From NCBI RefSeq assembly GCF_011038645.2, contig NZ_CP064955.1, positions 1,550,001-1,614,000 of the forward strand: DNA of 64,000 nt. Direction: 5' to 3'. The position numbers were made by a program, and so were the translations under genes. The notes under the pieces were generated by a model, which searched no databases, was not told the origin of the DNA, and saw only the letters and a list, made by a program, of their open reading frames with translations. Source of the DNA: Corynebacterium qintianiae. Lineage in GTDB: Bacteria > Actinomycetota > Actinomycetes > Mycobacteriales > Mycobacteriaceae. Positions 35,368-43,562 of the stretch are shown here, in pieces (the stretch's first letter is position 1; each line of letters starts with the position of its first letter).

Positions 35368-35693
35368 TTCTCTCCTCACGTTTCTCATACAGACCACAAG
35401 AGTTTCGCATACCGCGGTTACTTCGACATGCGCTTAGCGACGCCACTTCCCAGGGTCCCGCGCATAAGACCACCAGCCGGGTAGCCGAAAGCATCCACAC
35501 CGCGTGGTGTCTCCCGGTGCGCCACGTGGCTCTACGGTCTGAGCCAGAACCGAAAATAGACACCTACGCCGAAATGGGGCCGAAATATTGAAAAATGCTG
35601 TTGAATGTCTACTTTAGACATTTGACTACTGTCCCTTAAGCACGTCCAGCGCCGGGAGCGAGCTCACCCTCGAGGCGAAGGCGACCGGGGCGG
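35368..35693. other. Non-coding gap between DUF4230 and the three-repeat protein gene
   Basis: 326 bp with no convincing ORF. It holds one intergenic copy of the word GCTTAGCGACG (35432-35442) and a small inverted repeat TGTCTACTTTAGACA at 35616-35630 that could end transcription from the gene at 35694-36800. The left part probably carries the DUF4230 promoter; no clear -35/-10 pair is visible. Confidence 0.6.
35432..35442 (+). repeat. GCTTAGCGACG word, intergenic copy
   Basis: An exact 11-bp match to the word found at 30164, 30254, 31495, 33201 and 33268, five of which are inside coding sequences in different frames. This is the only copy of the AGC form outside a gene, and supports a DNA-level role. 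Confidence 0.75.
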
Positions 35694-36800
35694 TTACTGC
35701 TTTAGCGCCCCGCCATGTCCGGGCGGTGGGTCACCTATTTGGATCAGGGAGGCAAATGGTTCACGGTGCTTAGGGGGCAAACTTTCAACCAGAGTTGCCG
35801 CCGTCAGCTGCTCGTGCTCTGATCGCTCCAGGGTCTTCAAAGCAGCTTTCCCCAGCTTCTCGTCCATTCCACCCGTGCTCATTTGCTGGGTGACCCACTG
35901 TTCCCACTGGTCCAAAGTCATCAGAATTGACTGTCGTCTCTCAAACTCGGCGGCCATATCAGACAGCGAATGCATCAGGGAGTCCTGCAGGTTTTCCGGC
36001 AGCAGGTAGAGCAACTGGTTCATTGAGAATTCTCTCTCATTATTCTCGGTCAAGATGTCGTCAAGCGCGTCTCTGATCGAGGTATCAATTTTCTTTTCCG
36101 AATGAAACCACCTGCGCCATTCGAACGCCGTTTGCTTTTCGGAGTCAGGTCCGAAGACGTCTTCGAGCCTACGTAACTCAATTTCCTCGGCGGCTTCTGC
36201 TATGTCCTTCTTGACTCGGCGAGGCAGCAGGCCCAAGAATTGGTCCGCCGTAAGGTGCTCTCCCACATGTTGATCGAGCACACTGTCGGCTTTCTCAGCA
36301 CTTTTCTTGTCAATGTAGCTTTGTCCCATAAGCTCGAAAATCCAGGCCCTCCACTCCTTCGTGGATTGTGCGTTAGGGTCGACAACTTCGGCATCTATGT
36401 AGTCGCCGCCGTTTCCACTACTTTGCTTTCGCCAGCGCCCAAGTAACATCTTTTTCTCTTGAGCAGGCGCTTTGATGGCGGGTTGTGTGGCGTCCTCAGA
36501 GGACTTCTTTTGATTGTGCAGAATCATCTTGCGGTGGATTGCCGGGAGCGCCTTGTTCTGAGCCCAATTTGTGACAAGCGGTACTCCGATATCGACCACC
36601 GCGACGTAAACAAGCTGCGCGATCAAGTCCTCGCCAGGTTTAGCCGGGGGTTGCTTTATATCCCTCATCTTGGCGGGTCCTTTGAGCCGATTCGATGCAG
36701 TCAGGAGGTTGGCGTTTCTGCCATCCTTCGCGAGTTTCATTCCCTTGGGTACGAAAACCTGCTTCGTTACCCATTCGCCTCTTTCACCATGTGGAGCCAT
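35694..36800 (-). CDS. Unknown protein with three internal W-x-x-W repeats, 368 aa
   Basis: A lower-GC gene from ATG 36800. The first ~60 residues are basic with a weak hydrophobic stretch (LIAQLVYVAVVDIGVPLVTNW). Three repeats then follow, each starting with W-x-x-W: KEWRAWIFELMGQSYIDKK ... LTADQFLGLLPRRVKKD; FEWRRWFHSEKKIDTSIRD ... FSMNQLLYLLPENLQDSL; DQWEQWVTQQMSTGGMDEK ... LTAATLVESLPPKHREPF. Each unit is about 60-75 residues and helical. I do not recognise the family. It is a single gene divergent from the AbgT transporter gene. Confidence 0.65.
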   Translation of the reverse strand: MAPHGERGEWVTKQVFVPKGMKLAKDGRNANLLTASNRLKGPAKMRDIKQPPAKPGEDLIAQLVYVAVVDIGVPLVTNWAQNKALPAIHRKMILHNQKKSSEDATQPAIKAPAQEKKMLLGRWRKQSSGNGGDYIDAEVVDPNAQSTKEWRAWIFELMGQSYIDKKSAEKADSVLDQHVGEHLTADQFLGLLPRRVKKDIAEAAEEIELRRLEDVFGPDSEKQTAFEWRRWFHSEKKIDTSIRDALDDILTENNEREFSMNQLLYLLPENLQDSLMHSLSDMAAEFERRQSILMTLDQWEQWVTQQMSTGGMDEKLGKAALKTLERSEHEQLTAATLVESLPPKHREPFASLIQIGDPPPGHGGALKQ

Positions 36801-36921
36801 GTAGATATGTTGGCACGTTCATTTCCCACACGCGTAGATCCCTGGTTAAAAAAATTTCCGGGGTGCAGATTGGTTTAGTCTTGTCTGGATAAAGCCCTAA
36901 CCCCCGAATGGAAGTGAACCA

Positions 36922-38535
36922 ATGACTACGACACCGGAATCAAGTTCGGGCTCAACCGCTGCTGTTGTTCGAGAACCGGAAAATGCTTCACAAGGAGGCT
37001 TCCTCGGCGCCATCGAGAAGATCGGCAATAAGCTCCCCGACCCGTTCTGGCTCTTCGTCATCCTCTCCGGCGTTGTCGTCGCCGCATCCTGGATTGGCCA
37101 CCGCATCGGCATGGCCGCCACCGATCCTTCGACCGGTGAGACCATCTCCGTCGAATCACTGCTGACTACCGAGAACCTCTCGCGCATCGTCACGGACGCG
37201 GTGAAGAACTTCATCTCTTTCCCGCCGCTCGGTGTCATCCTCGCGGTCATGCTGGGAGTGGCCATCGCGGAGTACACGGGCCTGCTGTCCGCGATGATCC
37301 GCGCGATGGTGGGCAAGGTCTCCCCCGCGATGCTGACGTTTATGGTCGCCCTCGCGGGTGTGACGGGTTCGGTCGCCTCGGACGCGATCTACGTCATCAT
37401 CATCCCGCTCGGCGCGATGGCGTTCCACGCGGTCGGCCGCTCCCCGATCGTCGGCGCGATGGTCGCCTTCGCCGCCTCCAGCGCCGGCTTCAACGCCTCG
37501 CTCATCCTCAACATCACCGACTTGCTGCTGGCAGGCATCTCCACCTCCGCCGCGCAGATGGTCGACGAAACTTACGTGGTCTCGCCGCTGGCGAACATCT
37601 TCTTCGTCATCCCGTCGGCGGTCGTGCTCTCGCTTATCATCACCGCGGTCACTGAGTTCTTCGTGGACAAAAAGGCGCGCCAGCTTATTGACCACGACGA
37701 GGTCTCTTTCGAGCACGAGCGTATCGACGCCCCCACCAACGACACCGAAGACATCTCCCTCACCCTCTCCCCCATAGAGGCCAGGGGGTTGAAGGCCGCC
37801 GGCCTAGCTCTGCTCGCGTTTCTCGTGGCCTACTTCGCCCTCCTCTTCGTGCCCGCGTCCCCTTTCGCTCGTCCGGAGGAAGGCTTCATGCAGTCGCCGC
37901 TGATCCAGGCCATTGCGGTGCCGATTGCCCTGGCGTTCTTCCTGACCGGCCTCGCCTACGGCCTCGTCACCGGTTCGATCAAGACCTCCTCCGACATCCC
38001 CGAGATGATGGCCAAGGGCCTGCAGACATTGCTGCCCATGCTGGTGCTCTTCTTCGCGGTGTCCCAGTTCCTCGCCTGGTTCCAATGGTCGAACCTGGGC
38101 CCCTGGACGGCGATCCGGGGAGCCGAGCTGCTCCAGCGCTGGGACCTGCCCGCCGTGGTCCTATTCGCGGCATTCGTCGCCATGGTCGCCCTGCTCAACC
38201 TCCTGATTACCTCAGGTTCCGCGCAGTGGGCGCTGATGGCTCCGGTGGTCGTGCCCATGATGATGTACGTCGGTGTCTCCCCCGAGGTCACCCAGATGCT
38301 CTACCGCATCGGGGATTCTCCCACCAACATCATCACCCCGATGTCGCCCTACTTCGCCCTGGCCCTAACCTTCTTGCAGCGCTACTACCGGAAAGCCGGC
38401 GTGGGTACCCTGATGTCCCTTGCCCTGCCGTACGCCCTGTCCATGATTGTCGGCTGGTTCCTGTTCTTCCTGCTCTGGTACTTCCTGGGCATTCCGCTGG
38501 GTCCCGGCGCGCCGATGCACTACCCGGCGGGGTAG
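36922..38535 (+). CDS. AbgT-family transporter (p-aminobenzoyl-glutamate or antimetabolite carrier)
   Basis: 537 residues with about 11-13 hydrophobic helices. AbgT-family landmarks include GKVSPAMLTFMVALAGVTGSVASDAIYVIIIPLGA and SSAGFNASLILNITDLLLAG, and GDSPTNIITPMSPYFALAL near the end, the substrate-binding hairpins of the family. Known members take up p-aminobenzoyl-glutamate or export sulphonamides; the substrate here is open. Start: ATG after GGAAGTGAACCA. Confidence 0.93.
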   Translation: MTTTPESSSGSTAAVVREPENASQGGFLGAIEKIGNKLPDPFWLFVILSGVVVAASWIGHRIGMAATDPSTGETISVESLLTTENLSRIVTDAVKNFISFPPLGVILAVMLGVAIAEYTGLLSAMIRAMVGKVSPAMLTFMVALAGVTGSVASDAIYVIIIPLGAMAFHAVGRSPIVGAMVAFAASSAGFNASLILNITDLLLAGISTSAAQMVDETYVVSPLANIFFVIPSAVVLSLIITAVTEFFVDKKARQLIDHDEVSFEHERIDAPTNDTEDISLTLSPIEARGLKAAGLALLAFLVAYFALLFVPASPFARPEEGFMQSPLIQAIAVPIALAFFLTGLAYGLVTGSIKTSSDIPEMMAKGLQTLLPMLVLFFAVSQFLAWFQWSNLGPWTAIRGAELLQRWDLPAVVLFAAFVAMVALLNLLITSGSAQWALMAPVVVPMMMYVGVSPEVTQMLYRIGDSPTNIITPMSPYFALALTFLQRYYRKAGVGTLMSLALPYALSMIVGWFLFFLLWYFLGIPLGPGAPMHYPAG

Positions 38536-38695
38536 GTCGGTGTGGGCCTCACAATGCGCAGAGGCAGTCGGCACCACTAAGGTCAGTAGTACACAGAACT
38601 ACAGGTGACAGAAATCACCTCACTCTGAGCAAGCGGGACTCACAGTTTGGGGGAAGACTGTCCTGGCACCACTCAGCCCCCCTAAAGGACAATCC

Positions 38696-39109
38696 ATGAA
38701 GCGTCTCGCTGCCCTTTTCCTTCTCGCCTCCGGTTCTTTGACTCTCACTGCCTGCGGCGGCACAACCTCTGCGCAGACTCCCGCCACCGTCACCGTGACC
38801 GCGCCGGGAACGACGGTCACTGCGACCACAGTTGTAACCCACACATTGACAACAACGGAAACGGTTCAGCCTACCGTGGTGCAGGAACCAGCCCCTGAGC
38901 CCGAACCGGCGCAGGCACCAGCAGCAGATCCCGACACCCGGCCAATGGGCTTCGTAGCTCCTGCTCCTGCTCCTGCGGCTCCCGCGCAGTCTGCTTACTA
39001 CGCGAACTGTACCGAGGCGCGCGCCGCAGGTGTGACACCGCTGTATGCCGGTCAGCCTGGCTACGCCAGCAAGCTGGACCGCGACGGCGACGGGGTTGCC
39101 TGCGAGTAG
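38696..39109 (+). CDS. Excalibur-domain lipoprotein
   Basis: 137 residues. The signal peptide ends in the lipobox LTACGG, a Thr/Val-rich then Pro/Ala-rich linker follows, and the C-terminus is an excalibur domain: YYANCTEARAAGVTPLYAGQPGYASKLDRDGDGVACE, with paired Cys and the DxDxDGxxCE calcium site. It is probably surface-anchored. AAAGGA before ATG is the ribosome site. It is similar to the C-terminal end of the protein at 40114-40635. Confidence 0.9.
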   Translation: MKRLAALFLLASGSLTLTACGGTTSAQTPATVTVTAPGTTVTATTVVTHTLTTTETVQPTVVQEPAPEPEPAQAPAADPDTRPMGFVAPAPAPAAPAQSAYYANCTEARAAGVTPLYAGQPGYASKLDRDGDGVACE

Positions 39110-39113
39110 CTTC

Positions 39114-40025
39114 CTACCGCGCCCCCACCACAGCATCCGCCACCACCAGGTCCTCCCACGGCATGCCGACGGTCTTGAACACGGTCGGCCGCGCGGGGTC
39201 GAGAGCGACCGCGCCGGTGACCACGTCTTTCATTGGTAGCAGCGCCGACTGCGGAAGCGCCCCTTCCTCGATTGCGAGGACGACGTCCCCCGCCTCGCGC
39301 AGCGCGACCTCGATATCCTCGACAATCACATTCGCGGCCCCCATCAAATCGCTGGCCACCTCGCGCGCGTTGACGGTGTGCGACCCCACTGCGATGACTA
39401 CCGCGTCGGGGCGGACGTCGGCAAGCGAGATCAGCGGGCTTGACGACGTCGTCGCGCACACCACCAGATCCGCCTCCGCTACCGCGTTCTGCGCTTCGGA
39501 GGATCCAGCTTGGACCCATCCCGGCAGGTCCGCCGGCCTGCGCGAGATGTAGCTGAATCGCGCGGCGCGTACGCCGTTGAGCACAGAAGCGATCGTCTCA
39601 GCGTGCCCGACACCTTGGGCGCCGGTGCCAAAGATCGCTACCTTCAACTCGCCCTCACCACGTGTGAGCAACGGCTTGACCCCCGCAATCGACACGGCCG
39701 GGGTACGAAGGGCTGTCAGCGCTGCGCCGTCGAGGACGGCGGCGGGAGCGAGGGTGGCGCCGTCGAAAAGCAGGTATTGGCCCTGGATGAGCGGCAGCGA
39801 CGGGTCATGGTCCTCCGGTTGCAGGGTGAGCACCTTGATTCCTGAAACGCGCGGCAGCGACGACGGCATGATGTGCATCTGCCCGCGCTGAAGCGCAACC
39901 TTTTCCCGTTGTAGATCCGTGGCGGGATCGAACCCGGCCTTCAGCGCGGCGCGAAGGGCATCGACCGCAGCGGCTGGGCTTAGGCGGGCAAGAACGTCGT
40001 CGTGACTGAAAAATTCCATAGGCAT
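39114..40025 (-). CDS. Ornithine cyclodeaminase/mu-crystallin family protein
   Basis: About 303 residues from ATG 40025 (MPMEFFSHDDV); other starts at 40019 and GTG 40046. The Rossmann motif GTGAQGVGHAETIASV is in the middle, with ALTALRTPAVSIAGV before it and VICATTSSSPLISL-like VVCATTSSSPLI after it. Members act as ornithine cyclodeaminases, alanine dehydrogenases or ketimine reductases. The substrate cannot be read here. It is convergent with the excalibur lipoprotein gene, 4 bp apart. Confidence 0.88.
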   Translation of the reverse strand: MPMEFFSHDDVLARLSPAAAVDALRAALKAGFDPATDLQREKVALQRGQMHIMPSSLPRVSGIKVLTLQPEDHDPSLPLIQGQYLLFDGATLAPAAVLDGAALTALRTPAVSIAGVKPLLTRGEGELKVAIFGTGAQGVGHAETIASVLNGVRAARFSYISRRPADLPGWVQAGSSEAQNAVAEADLVVCATTSSSPLISLADVRPDAVVIAVGSHTVNAREVASDLMGAANVIVEDIEVALREAGDVVLAIEEGALPQSALLPMKDVVTGAVALDPARPTVFKTVGMPWEDLVVADAVVGAR

Positions 40026-40113
40026 AACGGTACGTTCAAAATCCACCCCCAGTTTAGGCTAATGGTGGTATTAAACCGCGCGCGGAAAGTGTGCATGTGT
40101 TTACTATCTCCCG

Positions 40114-40635
40114 GTGCGTAAAACTTGCATTTCCCTTGCCACCGCCTTTGCGTTGACTGTCACGTCCCTGTCGGTGGCCCACTCTCAAGAATCCGCGAAT
40201 CTCTCCACCGCGGCCACTACGACCAAAGCTGCACCGGATGACTCTTCCTCCAGCTCGTCTACTTCAACGGAGGGTTCCAGCGAACTCTCCGACGGGGCGA
40301 TTGCGGGAATCGCCGTTGCCAGCATCCTGGCCGTAGCGGGGCTGATTGCCGGCGGTGGGTTCTGGGCGATTCAGCAGGGGCTCATCCCCAACCCCCTGCC
40401 GGGAATCATTCCCGGGCCACCTGCTCCCGCGCCTGCTCCGGCACCGGCTCCTGCACCGGCGCCCGCTCCCGCACCCGCACCCGCCCCCGCACCTGCCCCG
40501 AGCGGTGCGTACTACGCCAACTGCACGGCAGTGTGGAACTCGCTGGGTCGGCCGATCCGCAGCCACGAAGCTGGTTACCGGCCCGCCCTGGATAGTAACG
40601 GCGATGGGGTCGGTTGCGAGCGCGACCCCCGCTAG
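40114..40635 (+). CDS. Exported excalibur-domain protein with Pro-Ala repeat
   Basis: 173 residues from GTG 40114. A signal peptide (MRKTCISLATAFALTVTSLSVAHS) is followed by a Ser/Thr-rich stretch, one membrane helix (AIAGIAVASILAVAGLIAGGGFW), a run of alternating Pro-Ala and a C-terminal excalibur domain (YYANCTAVWNSLGRPIRSHEAGY then SNGDGVGCE). TACTAT at 40102-40107, 7 bp before the GTG, suggests a leaderless transcript. Calcium binding and surface display are inferred from the domain. Confidence 0.9.
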   Translation: MRKTCISLATAFALTVTSLSVAHSQESANLSTAATTTKAAPDDSSSSSSTSTEGSSELSDGAIAGIAVASILAVAGLIAGGGFWAIQQGLIPNPLPGIIPGPPAPAPAPAPAPAPAPAPAPAPAPAPAPSGAYYANCTAVWNSLGRPIRSHEAGYRPALDSNGDGVGCERDPR

Positions 40636-40650
40636 ACCGACTCATCCTCA

Positions 40651-40682
40651 CCCTGTCCTGCCCGTGCGGGACAGGGTCTTTC
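40651..40682 (+). terminator. Rho-independent terminator-like hairpin
   Basis: CCCTGTCC (40651-40658) pairs with GGACAGGG (40669-40676), loop of 10 nt containing CCCGTGCGGG-like bases, then TCTTTCCC. It follows the second excalibur gene by 16 bp. Confidence 0.75.
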
Positions 40683-40785
40683 CCTATCCCGTGCCGATAG
40701 GCGAGCTCCGCCAATGCCCACCCGCCACCCATCGAAACCCGTGTATTCTCGGAACTTACGAACTGTCCCCACCGATGGAGGAAAC

Positions 40786-40935
40786 ATGAGCGATCCGAAG
40801 CAGAACCCCGCCGAGCACGAGGAAGACACCTCCAAGCCGGGTGTCGGCAACGACGGCACTCTCGATGAAGACGAGCTTGTTGACGAGCAGATCGACGAGT
40901 CCTTCCCCGCCTCCGACCCGCCGGCTTCCTACTAG
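40786..40935 (+). CDS. Small acidic protein, 49 aa
   Basis: ATG 40786 with GGAGGA 6 bp upstream. Very acidic and hydrophilic (DETSKPGVGNDG-type, then LDEDELVDEQIDESFPASDP), ending DPPASY. The DESFPASDPPA tail is common in small stress-type proteins of unclear role. It lies between two hairpin terminators, so it is a one-gene unit. Confidence 0.7.
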   Translation: MSDPKQNPAEHEEDTSKPGVGNDGTLDEDELVDEQIDESFPASDPPASY

Positions 40936-40948
40936 AACCCGGCTCCTC

Positions 40949-40984
40949 AGCCCGCCCAGAAGCAAGTTCCTGGGCGGGCTTTCC
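40949..40984 (+). terminator. Rho-independent terminator
   Basis: AGCCCGCCCA (40949-40958) pairs with TGGGCGGGCT (40971-40980), loop of 12 nt, then TTCC. Strong GC stem right after the small acidic gene. Confidence 0.8.
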
Positions 40985-40995
40985 GCGTTCAGCAC

Positions 40996-41006
40996 GCTTA
41001 TCGACG
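40996..41006 (+). repeat. GCTTATCGACG word, intergenic copy
   Basis: Exact 11-bp copy of a word also at 4111, 6331, 11862 (reverse), 12726, 17274 (reverse) and 63453 (reverse), in coding sequences. It differs by one base from GCTTAGCGACG. This is the only intergenic one of the seven. Confidence 0.7.
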
Positions 41007-41143
41007 TTTCCCCCAACGCCGTCGAAAGCGGCGCGGAACGACAGGTCGCGCGAACGTCCGCCTCCCCCCCGGGGTTGCGTCCTTTCGGGTGAACGTAGGT
41101 AATTATCCGACACGAACCGCGCAATTCTTTTAGCCTGAATCGT

Positions 41144-42325
41144 ATGGCACATTTGAACGACCGTAAGGTCAACCAAGAGCTCGCGGTTTTCGGTGAGAGT
41201 GGCAGCGGCAAAACTGTTTTGGCAAGCGTTTTTTACGGCCGCGCCACGGATCCATCAGTTGAGTTTTCGGATCACTACACAGTGCGTTGCACCGACGCTA
41301 CCCATCGAACAAAGTTGTTCAAGGACTACTTGGGGATGGCAAAGGAAGATACCCCGCCCCGCCCGGATAAGTTCCGAGCGTCGCAGTATCCTTTCCGGAT
41401 CGCGCTGAAGTCACCGGAGGAAACCGGTGAAGTCACTCTGAAAAGTGTTGACCTCACATGGCATGACTACCCAGGAGAATGGTTCGAGCAAACCACCTCG
41501 GGCCCAGAAGAAGAGCGTCGACGGATCAATACGTTCAAAGCTCTACTCGAGTCTGACGTCGCACTGATTCTCGTCGACGCGGACAAACTCAATTCCTACC
41601 AGGGTGAAGAAGACCGGTATCTGAAAAGCCTCTTCGGTAACTTCCGGAGCAGCATCCAGAATCTCGAAGATGAGCTGCTGTCGGATGAGAAGAAGTTGGT
41701 CAACTTCCCACGGATTTGGGTCATCACGCTTTCCAAAGCAGACGTCATGCCTGAAATGTCCGCCATCGAATTCAAGGAATTGGTAGTTCTTAAAGCTGGA
41801 GATGAGCTCAATGAGCTACGGTCAGTTCTGCAAAAGTTCGCTTTAGGGGGCAAGGTGTCACTGGGCGAGGACTTCCTCCTGCTCTCATCCGCGAAATTTT
41901 CCCCCGGGGACGTGGATACTACGACAAACATTGGCTTGGATGTCATCGTTCCGTTGGCCACGTTGCTCCCGGTAGAGCGCTTTGCCAAGATCGAAAACCG
42001 AAAACTTGTCCCCGTGGAGAAGTTGGCAAGAGCGGCGAATGCGGTCGCGGCGCTGACGGAAGACACCCCTTCTGTGGTTAAGGCGATCGGAGCGGTGGCG
42101 GGGCGCTTGGCACGCGCATTGCCAATTCCGGTTCCGGGGTTTGCGGCACAACAGGCATTCCTCGAAGCGTTCCTCGCTGCGGCAACCTTCGGCGCTGAGC
42201 GGTTGCGAGAGCTAGAAGCCGAGGCGAGGCAGAACAAGAGTTATGCCCAGGCCGCTCTGCTCGGCATGCAGCGGGGCCTCGCCGAAGCGGAGGAAAAGGG
42301 CATTCTCTTGAGGGCAACCGAATGA
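41144..42325 (+). CDS. P-loop GTPase-like protein (TRAFAC/double-GTPase type), 393 aa
   Basis: The Walker A/G1 loop is FGESGSGKTVLAS (about residue 17). DLTWHDYPGEWFEQ around residue 105 fits a G3 loop with DxPG. TLSKADV near residue 200 fits G4 (usually TKxD). After residue 280 there are Ala-rich helices (VAALTEDTPSVVKAIGAVAG...), maybe a membrane or partner-binding helix. GC is below the flanks. It overlaps the next ORF by 4 bp (ATGA), so the two are coupled. Known members of this GTPase class occur in predicted conflict systems, but no effector is recognised here. Confidence 0.75.
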   Translation: MAHLNDRKVNQELAVFGESGSGKTVLASVFYGRATDPSVEFSDHYTVRCTDATHRTKLFKDYLGMAKEDTPPRPDKFRASQYPFRIALKSPEETGEVTLKSVDLTWHDYPGEWFEQTTSGPEEERRRINTFKALLESDVALILVDADKLNSYQGEEDRYLKSLFGNFRSSIQNLEDELLSDEKKLVNFPRIWVITLSKADVMPEMSAIEFKELVVLKAGDELNELRSVLQKFALGGKVSLGEDFLLLSSAKFSPGDVDTTTNIGLDVIVPLATLLPVERFAKIENRKLVPVEKLARAANAVAALTEDTPSVVKAIGAVAGRLARALPIPVPGFAAQQAFLEAFLAAATFGAERLRELEAEARQNKSYAQAALLGMQRGLAEAEEKGILLRATE

Positions 42326-42651
42326 AAGTGATCTGGGCGACGCGGGGCCTCAACTGGGGTTTCAGGTTCTTGCAAGATGGTGGCTTTGTAGACCCACTAC
42401 TGGTCTACGAGGAATCTACGAGTTCTTTGGGGGCGACGTGCCCCGCTTTCTGCAGGTTGAAAGATGGTGTAGCATTCCGCATCGAGGATCCTGAGGGGCG
42501 AAAAGATCGTGCGGGACGACCTATTGAACACGACTTCGTGGTCTGGGGCGAATTCACCGGCCAGCTGAACTCGGCGGCCGACGCGGAAGAGTTTCTGTGG
42601 CCTTTCTTCGCCGACGAGTACGCGAGAGTTTGGGATGCCCCTGTCCCGTAA
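42322..42651 (+). CDS. Partner protein of the GTPase, 109 aa, unknown family
   Basis: ATG 42322 overlaps the GTPase stop (ATGA). Product MKVIWATRGLNWGFRFL..., rich in Trp and Phe with a PEGRKDRAGR basic loop and a FVVWGEFTGQL strand, and a helical end (EEFLWPFFADEYARVW). It is a small globular-type protein with no signal. I do not recognise a domain. Tight coupling means it probably works with the GTPase. Confidence 0.65.
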   Translation: MKVIWATRGLNWGFRFLQDGGFVDPLLVYEESTSSLGATCPAFCRLKDGVAFRIEDPEGRKDRAGRPIEHDFVVWGEFTGQLNSAADAEEFLWPFFADEYARVWDAPVP

Positions 42652-42679
42652 TTGACCCCGAGCCCGTACCCCTCCCCGC

Positions 42680-42979
42680 TCACCCGAAGAACGCAACCCC
42701 GAACGGAGTGTCCTCCGAGGCAGGGAAAAGCATCAAGGCAACCACCCCGATGAGCACCGATGCCGCCCCCACCAGCGCCCAGTAACGTCGGCGAACGCCG
42801 AGGCCCTCGCACACTAGCCACCACGCTGAGGGCACGACCATCGCGAGTGCGAGAAGGGCAAACCCGAGCGTTCCGCGCTGCCCGTTCGGGGCCTGTGGCG
42901 AAATGATAAGCAGCACGGCACCGAACACCAGCCCCGCGCCCACCCACGACGCGGGACGGCCCGAAAACGGAACCTTCAT
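42680..42979 (-). CDS. Small membrane protein, 99 aa
   Basis: Three hydrophobic segments (about residues 12-26, 36-55 and 68-85) with a GQRGTLG and GLGVRRRYW loop between. The ATG at 42979 shares one base with the stop of the secreted protein upstream, so it is translationally coupled to it. No known family. Confidence 0.65.
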   Translation of the reverse strand: MKVPFSGRPASWVGAGLVFGAVLLIISPQAPNGQRGTLGFALLALAMVVPSAWWLVCEGLGVRRRYWALVGAASVLIGVVALMLFPASEDTPFGVAFFG

Positions 42980-43518
42980 TACGAGGGGAAGTTCCCGATC
43001 TCCTCAGGCGTACAGATCGGTGCCCGGTCCACAAATTCCTGCGGGGCGCCCTGCTCGTGCAGCTCGATGCCGTTGAAGCACCCCTGCTGCATTCCAGTGC
43101 TCTTCGTCCCGCGCGGCGGCAGCGCGTTCCAGCGCTCACCGTCGTGGTGGAAGAAGACACGCCAGTCCGTCTGGTTTGCGCCGGCAATCGCCCACTGGCC
43201 ATCGCACCAGATCACGGACGTGCCGGTGAAATTCGGCCACCCCGGCACCACGGCATCAAAGTCCTGTGGCGCGCAACCTCCGCGAGGAAGATCTACCGGG
43301 AGCAGACCGGGAAACAATCCGGGATTGAGCCCCGCGCGCTCGACCCACTGCCCAACGGTGTTGGAACTCGTCTGGGAAAACGAGTGCACCGCGTGATCCA
43401 GCCCCGCCGACCCGGCCGCGGACGATTCCTGCGGAAGTTCGAAAGCGTTTGCCGTGACGGGCAGCCCGGAAAGGGCCAGCACGCTCGCGGCACTGAGTGC
43501 AACTAGTGAACGTCTCAT
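42979..43518 (-). CDS. Secreted protein, 179 aa
   Basis: Signal peptide MRRSLVALSAASVLALSGLPVTANAFE with a likely cleavage after ANA. The mature part contains four Cys (GGCAPQ, IWCDGQW, QQGCFNG, PICTPE) that could form two disulphides, and a small domain with VPGWPNFTGTSVIWCDGQW. No catalytic motif recognised. Some resemblance to secreted actinobacterial adhesion or unknown proteins only. Confidence 0.7.
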   Translation of the reverse strand: MRRSLVALSAASVLALSGLPVTANAFELPQESSAAGSAGLDHAVHSFSQTSSNTVGQWVERAGLNPGLFPGLLPVDLPRGGCAPQDFDAVVPGWPNFTGTSVIWCDGQWAIAGANQTDWRVFFHHDGERWNALPPRGTKSTGMQQGCFNGIELHEQGAPQEFVDRAPICTPEEIGNFPS

Positions 43519-43562
43519 GGCCCCGACCTTAGTCAGAAATGGCCGTCACCATCGCCGTGCCG

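Noticed and set aside
40426..40500. Tandem GC-rich hexamer-like repeats (CCTGCTCCGG type)
   Set aside because: They encode the Pro-Ala linker of the excalibur protein in frame, so they are a coding repeat.
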